This document shows, piece after piece, positions 1 through 6,371 of a stretch of 6,903 nucleotides of DNA. The notes under the pieces were generated by a model, which was given only the letters and a program-made list of their open reading frames with translations, was not told the DNA's origin and did no database searches. Position 1 is the stretch's first letter. Each line of letters begins with the position of its first letter. The position numbers were made by a program, and so were the translations under genes. Origin of the DNA: Nitrospirota bacterium (GTDB taxonomy: Bacteria > Nitrospirota > Thermodesulfovibrionia > Thermodesulfovibrionales > UBA6898); contig JAJYLU010000096.1 in NCBI GenBank assembly GCA_021787505.1, positions 1 to 6,903 of the forward strand, given 5' to 3'.

Positions 1-1
1 T

Positions 2-1285
2 GTCGTCGACGACATGGTGAGGGGTATGGACCGCGAGCCCACGGAGCTTGTCGATTCCATCGCTGTATCGATGCAGAAGCAGGAGGAAGAGGCGTTTGCG
101 GGCATTATGAAAGCCGCCTCCGACAAGTATGCGACGATACGCATCAGCTCGATCTTCATTATCGCGGTGGGCACAGTGCTCGGCCTCGTGATTTCCCTTA
201 TGTTCATCAGGAGTATAACCGCGCCCCTCAATCAGGCGGTGGCAGTGTCCAACGGCTTGTCGCAAGGCAACCTGAATATGGACATCTATGTAAAGAGCAG
301 CGATGAGACCGGCCAGCTCCTCCAGGCCATGAAGAACATGATGGATAAGCTGAGAGAAATCGTGGCCGACGTAAAAGCGGCGTCGGAGAATGTCGCATCG
401 GGAAGCCAGCAGCTGAGCTCCGGCTCTGAAGAGATGTCGCAGGGAGCGTCCGAGCAGGCAAGCTCTGTAGAAGAGGTATCGTCGTCGATGGAGCAGATGG
501 TGTCGAATATACGGCAGAACGCGGACAATGCGCAGCAGACCGAGAAGATAGCGCTGAAATCGGCAGGGGACGCAAGAGAGAGCGGCAAGGCTGTGGCGGA
601 GACGGTGGGAGCTATGAAGGACATCGCAGGCAAGATATCGATCATCGAAGAGATCGCCCGGCAGACGAACCTGTTGGCGCTGAACGCGGCGATAGAGGCG
701 GCGCGGGCAGGCGAGCACGGCAAGGGCTTTGCGGTGGTCGCTTCAGAGGTGAGGAAGCTCGCGGAGCGCAGCCAGGCGGCCGCAGCCGAGATCAGCCAGC
801 TTTCCTCCTCGAGCGTGCAGGTGGCCGAGCGGGCCGGGGAGATGCTGGCGAAACTCGTCCCCGACATCCAGAAGACGGCGGAACTCGTCCAGGAGATCAA
901 CGCTGCAAGCGGCGAGCAAAACAGCGGGGCCGAGCAGATAAACAAGGCGATCCAGCAGCTCGATCAGGTTGTGCAGCAAAATGCCGGAGCAGCGGAAGAG
1001 ATGTCTTCTACGGCTGAAGAGCTGGCGTCCCAGTCGGAGCATCTCCAGAGCACTATCGAGTTCTTCAAGATCGGCGGCAACGGCGGGTCGGGCAGGGTCA
1101 CGGCGACAGGAAAGGCCCCGAAAGTCCTGCATGCGACACAGTTCGCTCATCTGACCCAGGGAGGTGCCAGACCTCAGAGGAAGTTCACGGCCAAACAGGA
1201 TGCCGGAAGGCGTGCCGGCGTCGCGTTGGACATGGGCGGTGACGGAGGCAAGGATGCCGAAGACGAAGAATTCGAGAAATTTTAG
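2..1285 (+). CDS. Methyl-accepting chemotaxis protein, C-terminal part (5' end cut by window edge)
   Basis: Inner-membrane chemoreceptor that controls a CheA kinase through CheW. The frame is open to the window edge, so the ATG at 14 is probably internal and the ligand-binding part lies outside. Numbering from that ATG: end of a periplasmic helix (1-42), transmembrane segment 45-65, HAMP domain about 66-118, then a long coiled-coil signalling domain. The conserved hairpin tip is at 213-253 ([18 protein letters not shown]). Candidate methylation pairs lie at Q132-Q133, E139-E140, E147-Q148, E153-E154, E160-Q161 on the first arm and E328-E329, E335-E336 on the second. Residues 354-417 form a Gly/Lys/Arg-rich flexible tail ending in EFEKF, a likely CheR/CheB tether. 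Compared with E. coli Tsr from memory, one heptad is missing from each arm, suggesting the 34H class. The signal sensed is unknown. cheW follows after 12 bp. Confidence 0.95.
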   Translation, partial: VVDDMVRGMDREPTELVDSIAVSMQKQEEEAFAGIMKAASDKYATIRISSIFIIAVGTVLGLVISLMFIRSITAPLNQAVAVSNGLSQGNLNMDIYVKSSDETGQLLQAMKNMMDKLREIVADVKAASENVASGSQQLSSGSEEMSQGASEQASSVEEVSSSMEQMVSNIRQNADNAQQTEKIALKSAGDARESGKAVAETVGAMKDIAGKISIIEEIARQTNLLALNAAIEAARAGEHGKGFAVVASEVRKLAERSQAAAAEISQLSSSSVQVAERAGEMLAKLVPDIQKTAELVQEINAASGEQNSGAEQINKAIQQLDQVVQQNAGAAEEMSSTAEELASQSEHLQSTIEFFKIGGNGGSGRVTATGKAPKVLHATQFAHLTQGGARPQRKFTAKQDAGRRAGVALDMGGDGGKDAEDEEFEKF

Positions 1286-1292
1286 AAGGGGG
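1284..1292 (+). promoter_or_regulatory. Ribosome binding site of cheW
   Basis: The purine run AGAAGGGGG overlaps the mcp stop codon and sits 5 nt before the ATG at 1298. It fixes the cheW start and suggests that cheW is translated from the mcp transcript. Confidence 0.7.
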
Positions 1293-1297
1293 ATGAT

Positions 1298-1810
1298 ATG
1301 GGCGTGACTGGAATAGCTGAAACGACGCAATATCTGACGTTCAAGCTTGAGGATGAGGTCTTTGCGCTGGACATATCCAAGGTCCGGGAGGTCCTGGACT
1401 TCACGACTGTCACAAAGGTGCCCCGGACGCCGGAGTTCATGCGGGGGGTGATCAACCTTCGCGGAAGCGTGGTGCCTGTTGTGGACATGAGGCTCAAGTT
1501 CGGCATGTCGAGGACGGAAAGGACCGTGAACACCTGCATTATCATTGTCGAGGTGACTGTAGACGGAGAAAGACTCGTGCTCGGGACACTCGCTGATTCG
1601 GTTCAGGAGGTCCTGGACCTCGGTCCTGACCATATCGAGCCGGCCCCGAGGATAGGGACCCGTTTGAAGACCGAGTTCATAAAGGGGATGGGGAAAAGGG
1701 GCGCGGATTTCATAATCATCCTTGATATCGACAAGATATTCTCTGCCGAGGAGCTCACCCTCGTCCAGGATGTGAGGGAAAACGCGCCTTCCGCAGAAAA
1801 GGATAACTAA
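1298..1810 (+). CDS. cheW: CheW chemotaxis adaptor protein
   Basis: Cytoplasmic scaffold that links receptor tips to the CheA kinase. The protein has 170 residues, the usual size of a single-domain CheW. Family hallmarks are visible: YLTFKLEDEVFALDISKVRE at 12-31, then the VPRTPEFMRGVINLRG block at 41-56, and VVPVVDMRLKFG at 58-69. The arginine of NLRG (R55) lies in the region used for receptor contact in E. coli CheW. There is no fused receiver domain, so this is CheW and not CheV. The start is supported by a good ribosome binding site. It lies 12 bp after mcp and 72 bp before cheR, which makes this adaptor the natural partner of the adjacent receptor. I am sure of the family; specificity for this receptor is inferred from position. 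Confidence 0.96.
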   Translation: MGVTGIAETTQYLTFKLEDEVFALDISKVREVLDFTTVTKVPRTPEFMRGVINLRGSVVPVVDMRLKFGMSRTERTVNTCIIIVEVTVDGERLVLGTLADSVQEVLDLGPDHIEPAPRIGTRLKTEFIKGMGKRGADFIIILDIDKIFSAEELTLVQDVRENAPSAEKDN

Positions 1811-1837
1811 AGGCAGATACTTCATTTGGACGAACCG

Positions 1838-1853
1838 GAGGCGGACACGCCTC
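1838..1853 (+). other. Short perfect hairpin between cheW and cheR
   Basis: GAGGCG and CGCCTC form a 6-bp perfect stem around a GACA loop. Downstream are only AAAACC and then four T, so it is not a convincing intrinsic terminator. It lies in the only sizeable gap of the che cluster, about 30 nt before the cheR start, and could be an RNA processing, attenuation or stability element. Its function is unknown. Confidence 0.4.
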
Positions 1854-1882
1854 AAAACCTTTTATAACGCGGTTTGATTAAG

Positions 1883-2743
1883 ATGCCCGGTCAGACAGAC
1901 TTGATGAACTCCGCGCTGTGCGAAAGGGATTTCCTTCGCCTGAGCAGTCTCATCCACGACGAATGCGGGATCAAAATGCCGTCACAGAAGAAGATCATGC
2001 TCGAAGCGCGTTTGAGGAAGAGGCTGAGGAAACTCGGCATGCAGTCATTCCGCGAATACTGCGAATATCTTTTTAGCGACGAGGGCATGGGACGCGAGGT
2101 GATACATATGGTCGACGTGGTGACAACCAATAAGACCGATTTCTTCAGGGAGCCGAGGCACTTTGACTACCTTACAGGCACTGCCGTTCCCGAGCTGATG
2201 AAAACTCTCGGCGCGGGCATAACGAGAGAAATGGAGGTCTGGTCGGCGGGCTGTTCAACCGGAGAAGAGCCTTACACGATAGCGATGGTGCTCAACGAAT
2301 TCAGGGGCCTGCGGCCTTCCTTCAATTTCCGGATCATCGCTACAGACATCTCGACAAAGGTCCTTGAGATGGCCGTGAGAGGGGTCTACAAGCAGGAAAA
2401 GGCAGACATGATACCTCCGGGACTGAAGAAAAAATATCTGCTGAGGAGCAGGGACCGGGAGAGGGGGCTTGTCCGTATAGCGCCGGAACTGAGGTCGCAG
2501 GTAGAGTTCCGCAGGGTGAATTTCATGGGCGAGGATTTCGGTGTGCGAAAACCCGTGGATATAATTTTTTGCAGGAACGTCATCATCTATTTCGACAGGC
2601 CTGCCCAGGAGCGACTCGTGAAACGTCTGTGCGGCCATCTCGTGCCGGGTGGGTATCTCTTTATGGGACATTCGGAGACGCTGAGCGGACTGCGCGTCCC
2701 TCTCCTTTCGACCGGCCCCATGATCTACAGGAAGCCGCTGTGA
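1883..2743 (+). CDS. cheR: CheR chemoreceptor glutamate methyltransferase
   Basis: Transfers methyl groups from S-adenosylmethionine to receptor glutamates, raising kinase output during adaptation. Numbered from the ATG at 1883, the protein has 286 residues, normal for the family. The N-terminal helical domain spans about 10-75. TTNKTDFFREPRHF at 81-94 contains the catalytic-site arginine R89. The SAM-binding motif is GCSTGEEPYT at 123-132, ATDIS lies at 153-157, CRNVIIYFD at 230-238, and GHSETL near the end. The beta-subdomain (about 180-205) contains the loop YLLRSRDRERGLVRI, equal in length to the E. coli loop that binds receptor pentapeptides. The start is uncertain: an in-frame TAA at 1865-1867 limits it to TTG 1874, ATG 1883 or ATG 1904, and none has a strong ribosome binding site. 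The stop overlaps the cheD start. Confidence 0.96.
   Translation: MPGQTDLMNSALCERDFLRLSSLIHDECGIKMPSQKKIMLEARLRKRLRKLGMQSFREYCEYLFSDEGMGREVIHMVDVVTTNKTDFFREPRHFDYLTGTAVPELMKTLGAGITREMEVWSAGCSTGEEPYTIAMVLNEFRGLRPSFNFRIIATDISTKVLEMAVRGVYKQEKADMIPPGLKKKYLLRSRDRERGLVRIAPELRSQVEFRRVNFMGEDFGVRKPVDIIFCRNVIIYFDRPAQERLVKRLCGHLVPGGYLFMGHSETLSGLRVPLLSTGPMIYRKPL
2729..2734 (+). promoter_or_regulatory. Ribosome binding site of cheD inside the end of cheR
   Basis: AGGAAG lies 5 nt before the GTG at 2740, within the last codons of cheR. Together with the GTGA overlap it decides the cheD start and indicates translational coupling. Confidence 0.6.
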
Positions 2744-3249
2744 GGCAGCTCAGGCGCAAGGACATCGAAACGGCATATCTCCATCCCGGCGAGATCTGCA
2801 TATGCCTGCGTCCGAGGAAGGTGATCACGGTCCTCGGCTCCTGCGTTTCCATAACGATGTTCAACCCGAGATCACAAATGGGCGCGATCTGCCACGGGAC
2901 ATTGCCGCGGTGCCGGTCCGTAAAGGGAGAATGCCTGAAACCGTGCATAGAGGCGTTTAAATTTGTGGACTGCGCAATGCTCCACATGCTCCGCGCGTTC
3001 AGGGACCGCGGAATCATGAACAATGAGATCGAGATCAAGGTGTTCGGGGGCGCTGATACGCTGAAGTCAAAGAGCAGCAATGCCATCGGGAGCCAGAACA
3101 TAAGGACCGCGCTCGATATCATCCGGAAAGAAAAACTCGGGGTTGCGGCCGCGGATGTCGGCGATTCGTTCGGCCGCAAACTCATCTTTCTTACTCATAC
3201 CGGCGAAGTGTTTCTGAAACGCCTCAGGAACGGCAACGGCCGGCTGTGA
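2740..3249 (+). CDS. cheD: CheD chemoreceptor glutamine deamidase
   Basis: Converts selected receptor glutamines to glutamate, exposing sites for methylation. The frame stays open far back into cheR, but homology to CheD begins only after the cheR stop, so I chose GTG 2740, whose last two bases start the cheR TGA. This gives 169 residues, normal for the family. Catalytic residues are recognisable: T30, C35 in VLGSCV, and H52 in the CHGTLP block corresponding to the usual HxxLP. KVFGGAD, the IGxxN-type segment and GRKLIFLTHTGEVFLKRL at the C-terminus are also family hallmarks. Unusually, five cysteines (C51, C58, C65, C69, C78) cluster after the active site, with C20 and C22 near the N-terminus. 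No CheC partner is in the window. The receptor encoded here has a Q-Q pair (132-133), a plausible target. Confidence 0.93.
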   Translation: MRQLRRKDIETAYLHPGEICICLRPRKVITVLGSCVSITMFNPRSQMGAICHGTLPRCRSVKGECLKPCIEAFKFVDCAMLHMLRAFRDRGIMNNEIEIKVFGGADTLKSKSSNAIGSQNIRTALDIIRKEKLGVAAADVGDSFGRKLIFLTHTGEVFLKRLRNGNGRL

Positions 3250-3267
3250 GAAGCAGGCCCTTCTAAA

Positions 3268-4335
3268 ATGAACAGAAAGATCAGGGTCCTTGTCGTAGAT
3301 GATTCCGCGGTGGTCCGCCAGACGCTCTCGGACATTCTTTCATCCGACCCCCGGATAGAGGTCATGGCCACGGCCCCTGACCCCTTTATAGCAGCGGAGA
3401 AGATGTGTCGCGAGACGCCCGACGTGATCACACTGGATATAGAAATGCCTCGCATGGACGGCCTCACATTCCTTCACAAGATCATGACCCAGCATCCCGT
3501 CCCCGTGGTGGTCTGTTCGGGCCTGGCAGATGCAGGAGCAGAGACCACCCTCAAGGCGCTGGAATACGGGGCCGTGGAGATAATACAGAAACCCAGGCTG
3601 GGCGCAAAGCTGTTTCTCGAAGAATCGAAGATACGCATATGCGATGCCGTCAAGGCCGCTTCGGTGGCCAAGGTCAGGTTCGTTCCGGCGATAACGCAGA
3701 CCCCTCCGAGCTTTCCGGCTGATGTCCTGGTCCCGGGGCTGCATAAGAGCGCGTTGTCGGAAACAACCGAAAAGGTCGTCGTTGTGGGAGCTTCCACAGG
3801 CGGGACCGAGGCGCTCAGGGTCCTCCTTCAGGCAATGCCCCTGGACGTACCGGGGACAGTGATTGTTCAGCACATGCCCGAGAATTTCACCGCTGCGTTT
3901 GCAAGGCGGCTTGACAGCCTATGCAGAATATCGGTAAGAGAGGCCGGGAACAACGATACGGTGATCAGGGGGAGGGCCTTGATCGCCCCCGGCAACAAGC
4001 ATACACTCCTGAAGCGAAGCGGTGCGCGGTATTACATTGAGGTGAAAGACGGACCTCTCGTTTGCAGGCATCGCCCCTCTGTGGACGTGCTCTTTCGGTC
4101 CGCGGCGAGGTACGCGGGCAAGAACGCCATAGGCGTCATACTTACCGGAATGGGCAGCGACGGATCAAAGGGAATGCTCGATATGAAAAATGCCGGGGCG
4201 TATAACATAGCCCAGGACGAGGCCACTTCGGTTGTATTCGGCATGCCCCGTGAAGCAATTAAGGCGGGCGGCGTCGGGAAGATATTGCCTCTCGAAGCTA
4301 TCGTCCAGGAGGTCATGAGCAGGACAGGAGGATAG
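3268..4335 (+). CDS. cheB: CheB receptor methylesterase/glutamine deamidase with receiver domain
   Basis: Hydrolyses receptor methyl esters and is activated when CheA phosphorylates its receiver domain, closing the adaptation feedback loop. The protein has 355 residues, the standard two-domain length. In the receiver (about 1-122), D11 and D12 bind metal, D57 in [11 protein letters not shown] is the phosphorylation site, S84 is the switch residue, and K108 in QKP is the conserved lysine. A linker spans about 122-168. The esterase triad is S176 (GASTGGTE), H202 ([10 protein letters not shown]) and D298 (LTGMGSDG). The 26- and 96-residue spacings equal those of E. coli S164-H190-D286. The gene lies 18 bp after cheD with only a weak ribosome binding site before the ATG. 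It is the last gene of the block and converges on the cbiO-like gene. Confidence 0.97.
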   Translation: MNRKIRVLVVDDSAVVRQTLSDILSSDPRIEVMATAPDPFIAAEKMCRETPDVITLDIEMPRMDGLTFLHKIMTQHPVPVVVCSGLADAGAETTLKALEYGAVEIIQKPRLGAKLFLEESKIRICDAVKAASVAKVRFVPAITQTPPSFPADVLVPGLHKSALSETTEKVVVVGASTGGTEALRVLLQAMPLDVPGTVIVQHMPENFTAAFARRLDSLCRISVREAGNNDTVIRGRALIAPGNKHTLLKRSGARYYIEVKDGPLVCRHRPSVDVLFRSAARYAGKNAIGVILTGMGSDGSKGMLDMKNAGAYNIAQDEATSVVFGMPREAIKAGGVGKILPLEAIVQEVMSRTGG

Positions 4336-4356
4336 CTTCATGAGGACGAGAGGGAA

Positions 4357-5430
4357 TCAGTTCTTCTCCCCCCCGAGCGCCTTCTTTGCTTTCTCGAAAA
4401 GGGCGTTCATCTTTTTTGTCTCGACGGCGATTTCACGGAGCATCCCTGAAAGACCTGCATCGCCCGATATCCTCGCCTTCTCCGCCCACTGCAAATAAGT
4501 ATCGGCGTGCTCCTGGTTATGTTCCATCCAGTGTTCGAGGAGTATTCTCAACCTTTCCATGTCCGTCTTTTCTCCGCTCATCGTCTGCATATCTCCTTTC
4601 TGCACAGGGCCTTTACTCATGTCCTCAGGGCCGATCAGCTCGGGGAGATGCTCGTGTTCGTGAATGCCTGAATGGCTGTGCTCATGCACATACCAGGAAT
4701 GCCTGTGGGCGTGGGTGTGTATTAGGTTGGCCTTCAGAAGCGCCCCGTTGTTTCTCAGGACTTCCCATGGCGTTTCTTCAAGCATGACCCTGTGGTCTTC
4801 ACCGAGCACGACCGTCCTGTCCGAGATATCCTCGATGATCCCAAGGTCATGGGTGGCGGTAATTATAGTTTTCCCCTTTTTCCTGAGGGCGATTATCAGG
4901 TCTATCACTTCCACCTGGCTTCTCGGGTCCAGGCCTGTCGTAGGCTCATCGAGAAGGATTACATCGGGGTTCGTGCTCAGACATGCGCCTATGGCCACTT
5001 TCTTCATCTCCCCTCCGCTCAGGTTCCAGGGGCCTCTGTCTTTCAGAGACTCGATGCCCAGAAGTCTCAGGATGTCCGAGGCGCGTTTCTCCACCTCTTC
5101 CCCGCGCAATCCGAGTTGTAACGGACCGAAACGCAGCTCGTCCCAGACACTCAAAGAAAAAAGCTGGACCTGCGGGTTCTGGAAAAGGAGCGAAACCTTC
5201 CGTCTGAATTCCGTGGAGCCTTTTCCAAGGGGTGAGCCGAAGGCCGTGATCTTCCCCGACTCCGGCGCCAGAAGGCCGTCCAGCAGATAAAGCAGCGTGG
5301 ACTTGCCGGAGCCGTTGGTCCCGATTATCGTAAGGCTTTCTCCCGCAGTAACGCCCAAGGATACCGCGTCGAGGGCCTTTCTTCCGTCTTTGTAGGTATA
5401 GGAAACTTTGTCTACGCCGAAGATTTCCAA
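4357..5430 (-). CDS. cbiO: ECF-type (CbiO-like) transporter ATPase with His-rich tail and extra helical domain
   Basis: ATP-hydrolysing subunit of an ECF importer on the cytoplasmic face. The frame is open further upstream inside cbiQ, but the ABC fold begins at the TTG at 5430 (MEIFGVDKVSYTY), preceded by CGGGA at about 7 nt. This gives 357 residues against about 270 for an ordinary CbiO. Walker A lies at 37-45 (GTNGSGKST), Q-loop Q84, signature LSGGE 137-141, Walker B at 157-163 with catalytic E162, D-loop GLDP 166-169, and switch H194. Residues 238-261 contain ten histidines in 24, and a helical domain follows (about 290-357) with H300, H304 and H308 spaced i, i+4, i+8 around W301. The extension suggests metal handling (Ni, Co or Zn). 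It overlaps cbiQ by 19 bp, so the two are coupled. I infer the metal; the ATPase role is certain. Confidence 0.92.
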   Translation of the reverse strand: MEIFGVDKVSYTYKDGRKALDAVSLGVTAGESLTIIGTNGSGKSTLLYLLDGLLAPESGKITAFGSPLGKGSTEFRRKVSLLFQNPQVQLFSLSVWDELRFGPLQLGLRGEEVEKRASDILRLLGIESLKDRGPWNLSGGEMKKVAIGACLSTNPDVILLDEPTTGLDPRSQVEVIDLIIALRKKGKTIITATHDLGIIEDISDRTVVLGEDHRVMLEETPWEVLRNNGALLKANLIHTHAHRHSWYVHEHSHSGIHEHEHLPELIGPEDMSKGPVQKGDMQTMSGEKTDMERLRILLEHWMEHNQEHADTYLQWAEKARISGDAGLSGMLREIAVETKKMNALFEKAKKALGGEKN

Positions 5431-6365
5431 ACCATGATCCCGCAGAAAAATACCGTGAAAACCAGCCACATAATGTCCCCCATGGAGAGGTGCGACACCT
5501 TGAACCCCGGACCTTGAACCCTTGAACTTTCCGTCCTGTATCCTCTCGACTCCATCGACATTGCCAGCTCGGAGCTGAGTTCCATGCTTATGGAGAAAAG
5601 AAGACCGATCCTCGAAGCCGCCCATCGCTGTCCGCCTCCCGATGTTACCGGAGCTATCTGCCGCGACTTCAGGCCCATAATAAACTGTTCGGTTTTTCTC
5701 ACGAGCAGGAAAATGTACCGATAGCTCATCGACACTACGGAATTCAGCGGGCTCGGTACAAAGGAAGCGACCGACCTCATAAAGGTATTCGGCCGCGTAG
5801 TCATGATCATGAGAAAAACGAACGAAACGGAAGCCGCCACCCTCAGAAGCAGAGTCATCGCGCTTTTCAGGCCCTGTTCCGTTATCTCTATCTCATGCGG
5901 CACGATCAGCGGTCCGATGTTTATTTCTCTTCCAAAACGGAAGAGGACAAGGAGGGGCTTGCCCGGAACTATCAGGTTGAGGACGACCGGCAGAGACAGG
6001 CAGAGAGTAATCATCGCCGCGGGCAGCAGTTTTTTTAAAAAAAAAGCCGGAGATATCCGCGAGGCCACGACAAGGGCAAACGACAGCAACACAAAAACAG
6101 CAATGCCGCCGATCGATTTCTGCAGACTCAGGGCAACGATAAAGAGGAGGAGAGTGATAATTTTTAGTCTCGGCTCGATCTTTTGAAGAACGCCGTTCTT
6201 CATCGAAAGGCCTTCATTGAACATCGAGTCTTCAATGAAGGAAAGGACGTGGCGGAGCGTCTTGTCAATAAACCGCTCGTTTCCCGCTCTCAGGCCGTGC
6301 CGCGGGGGCCGGGATGAATTCTCTTGCCGCTCATTACCTGTACTGAGCCACTCCGGCGTCTCCAT
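5412..6365 (-). CDS. cbiQ: ECF transporter transmembrane coupling protein (CbiQ/EcfT family)
   Basis: Integral membrane subunit that joins the ATPase to the substrate-binding S component. The protein has 317 residues, longer than most CbiQ because of an N-terminal stretch of about 60 residues. QKIEPRLKI at 61-69 is the typical family opening. Hydrophobic segments lie at about 68-82, 85-102, 113-133, 170-189, 208-222 and 298-313. The two coupling-helix motifs that bind ATPases are present as S234-R235-Q236 (GLKSRQI) and S273-R274-G275 (MESRGY), variants of the family Ala-Arg-Gly. The ATG at 6365 is 6 bp after the aspS stop, with AGGGGA about 9 nt upstream overlapping that stop; a later start near the conserved FIDKTL (32-37) cannot be excluded. 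The gene contains a T9A7 run and a short repeat cluster, listed separately. Confidence 0.92.
   Translation of the reverse strand: METPEWLSTGNERQENSSRPPRHGLRAGNERFIDKTLRHVLSFIEDSMFNEGLSMKNGVLQKIEPRLKIITLLLFIVALSLQKSIGGIAVFVLLSFALVVASRISPAFFLKKLLPAAMITLCLSLPVVLNLIVPGKPLLVLFRFGREINIGPLIVPHEIEITEQGLKSAMTLLLRVAASVSFVFLMIMTTRPNTFMRSVASFVPSPLNSVVSMSYRYIFLLVRKTEQFIMGLKSRQIAPVTSGGGQRWAASRIGLLFSISMELSSELAMSMESRGYRTESSRVQGPGFKVSHLSMGDIMWLVFTVFFCGIMVWKSSA
5498..5529. repeat. Cluster of three TTGAAC-core direct repeats inside cbiQ
   Basis: The + strand carries CCTTGAACC at 5498-5506 and again at 5512-5520, then CTTGAACTT at 5521-5529. The cores TTGAAC start at 5500, 5514 and 5523. The cluster encodes residues of about 280-290 in CbiQ (around RVQGPGFKV), between the second ATPase-coupling motif and the last membrane segment. 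It looks like a short repeat inserted into or expanded within a tolerant loop. Confidence 0.6.
6030..6045 (-). other. T9A7 homopolymer run (slippery site) within cbiQ
   Basis: On the coding strand nine T are followed by seven A, read as GCT TTT TTT TTA AAA AAA CTG (codons 107-113). In frame, this contains the heptamers T_TTT_TTA and A_AAA_AAA, both known slippery types. The annotated frame runs straight through it. It is a possible ribosomal or transcriptional slippage site, or simply a codon choice for FFLKK. Confidence 0.5.
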
Positions 6366-6371
6366 GATTTC

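Noticed and set aside
14..16. ATG at 14 as the true start of the receptor
   Set aside because: The frame is open back to the window edge, and a start here would leave a single membrane segment without a sensor domain. A gene cut by the window is more likely.
743..1855. Long open frame of 370 codons on the - strand across mcp and cheW
   Set aside because: It lies antisense to two clear genes, and its translation is Arg/Leu/His-rich without any recognisable domain. GC-rich coding sequence often leaves such open shadow frames.
2569..2739. N-terminal extension of the CheD frame back into cheR
   Set aside because: The 57 extra residues have no CheD similarity, overlap a conserved part of CheR, and a well-placed GTG with ribosome binding site exists at 2740.
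3340..3873. Open frame of 177 codons on the - strand within cheB
   Set aside because: It is antisense to the receiver and esterase domains of cheB, with no motif and no ribosome binding site.
4348..4368. Possible bidirectional terminator between cheB and the ATPase gene
   Set aside because: The stem needs GU pairs on the + strand and there is no T-run after it on either strand, only a C-run.
4326..4498. Small + strand frame (about 52 codons from ATG 4340) after an AGGAGG
   Set aside because: The AGGAGG is part of the last cheB codons, and the frame is antisense to the conserved C-terminal domain of the ATPase with Ser/Phe-rich low-information sequence. Chance is the simpler explanation.
5431..5625. 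N-terminal extension of the ATPase frame into cbiQ
   Set aside because: The residues resemble no ABC sequence and overlap the conserved SRG coupling motif of CbiQ. The ABC fold starts right at TTG 5430.
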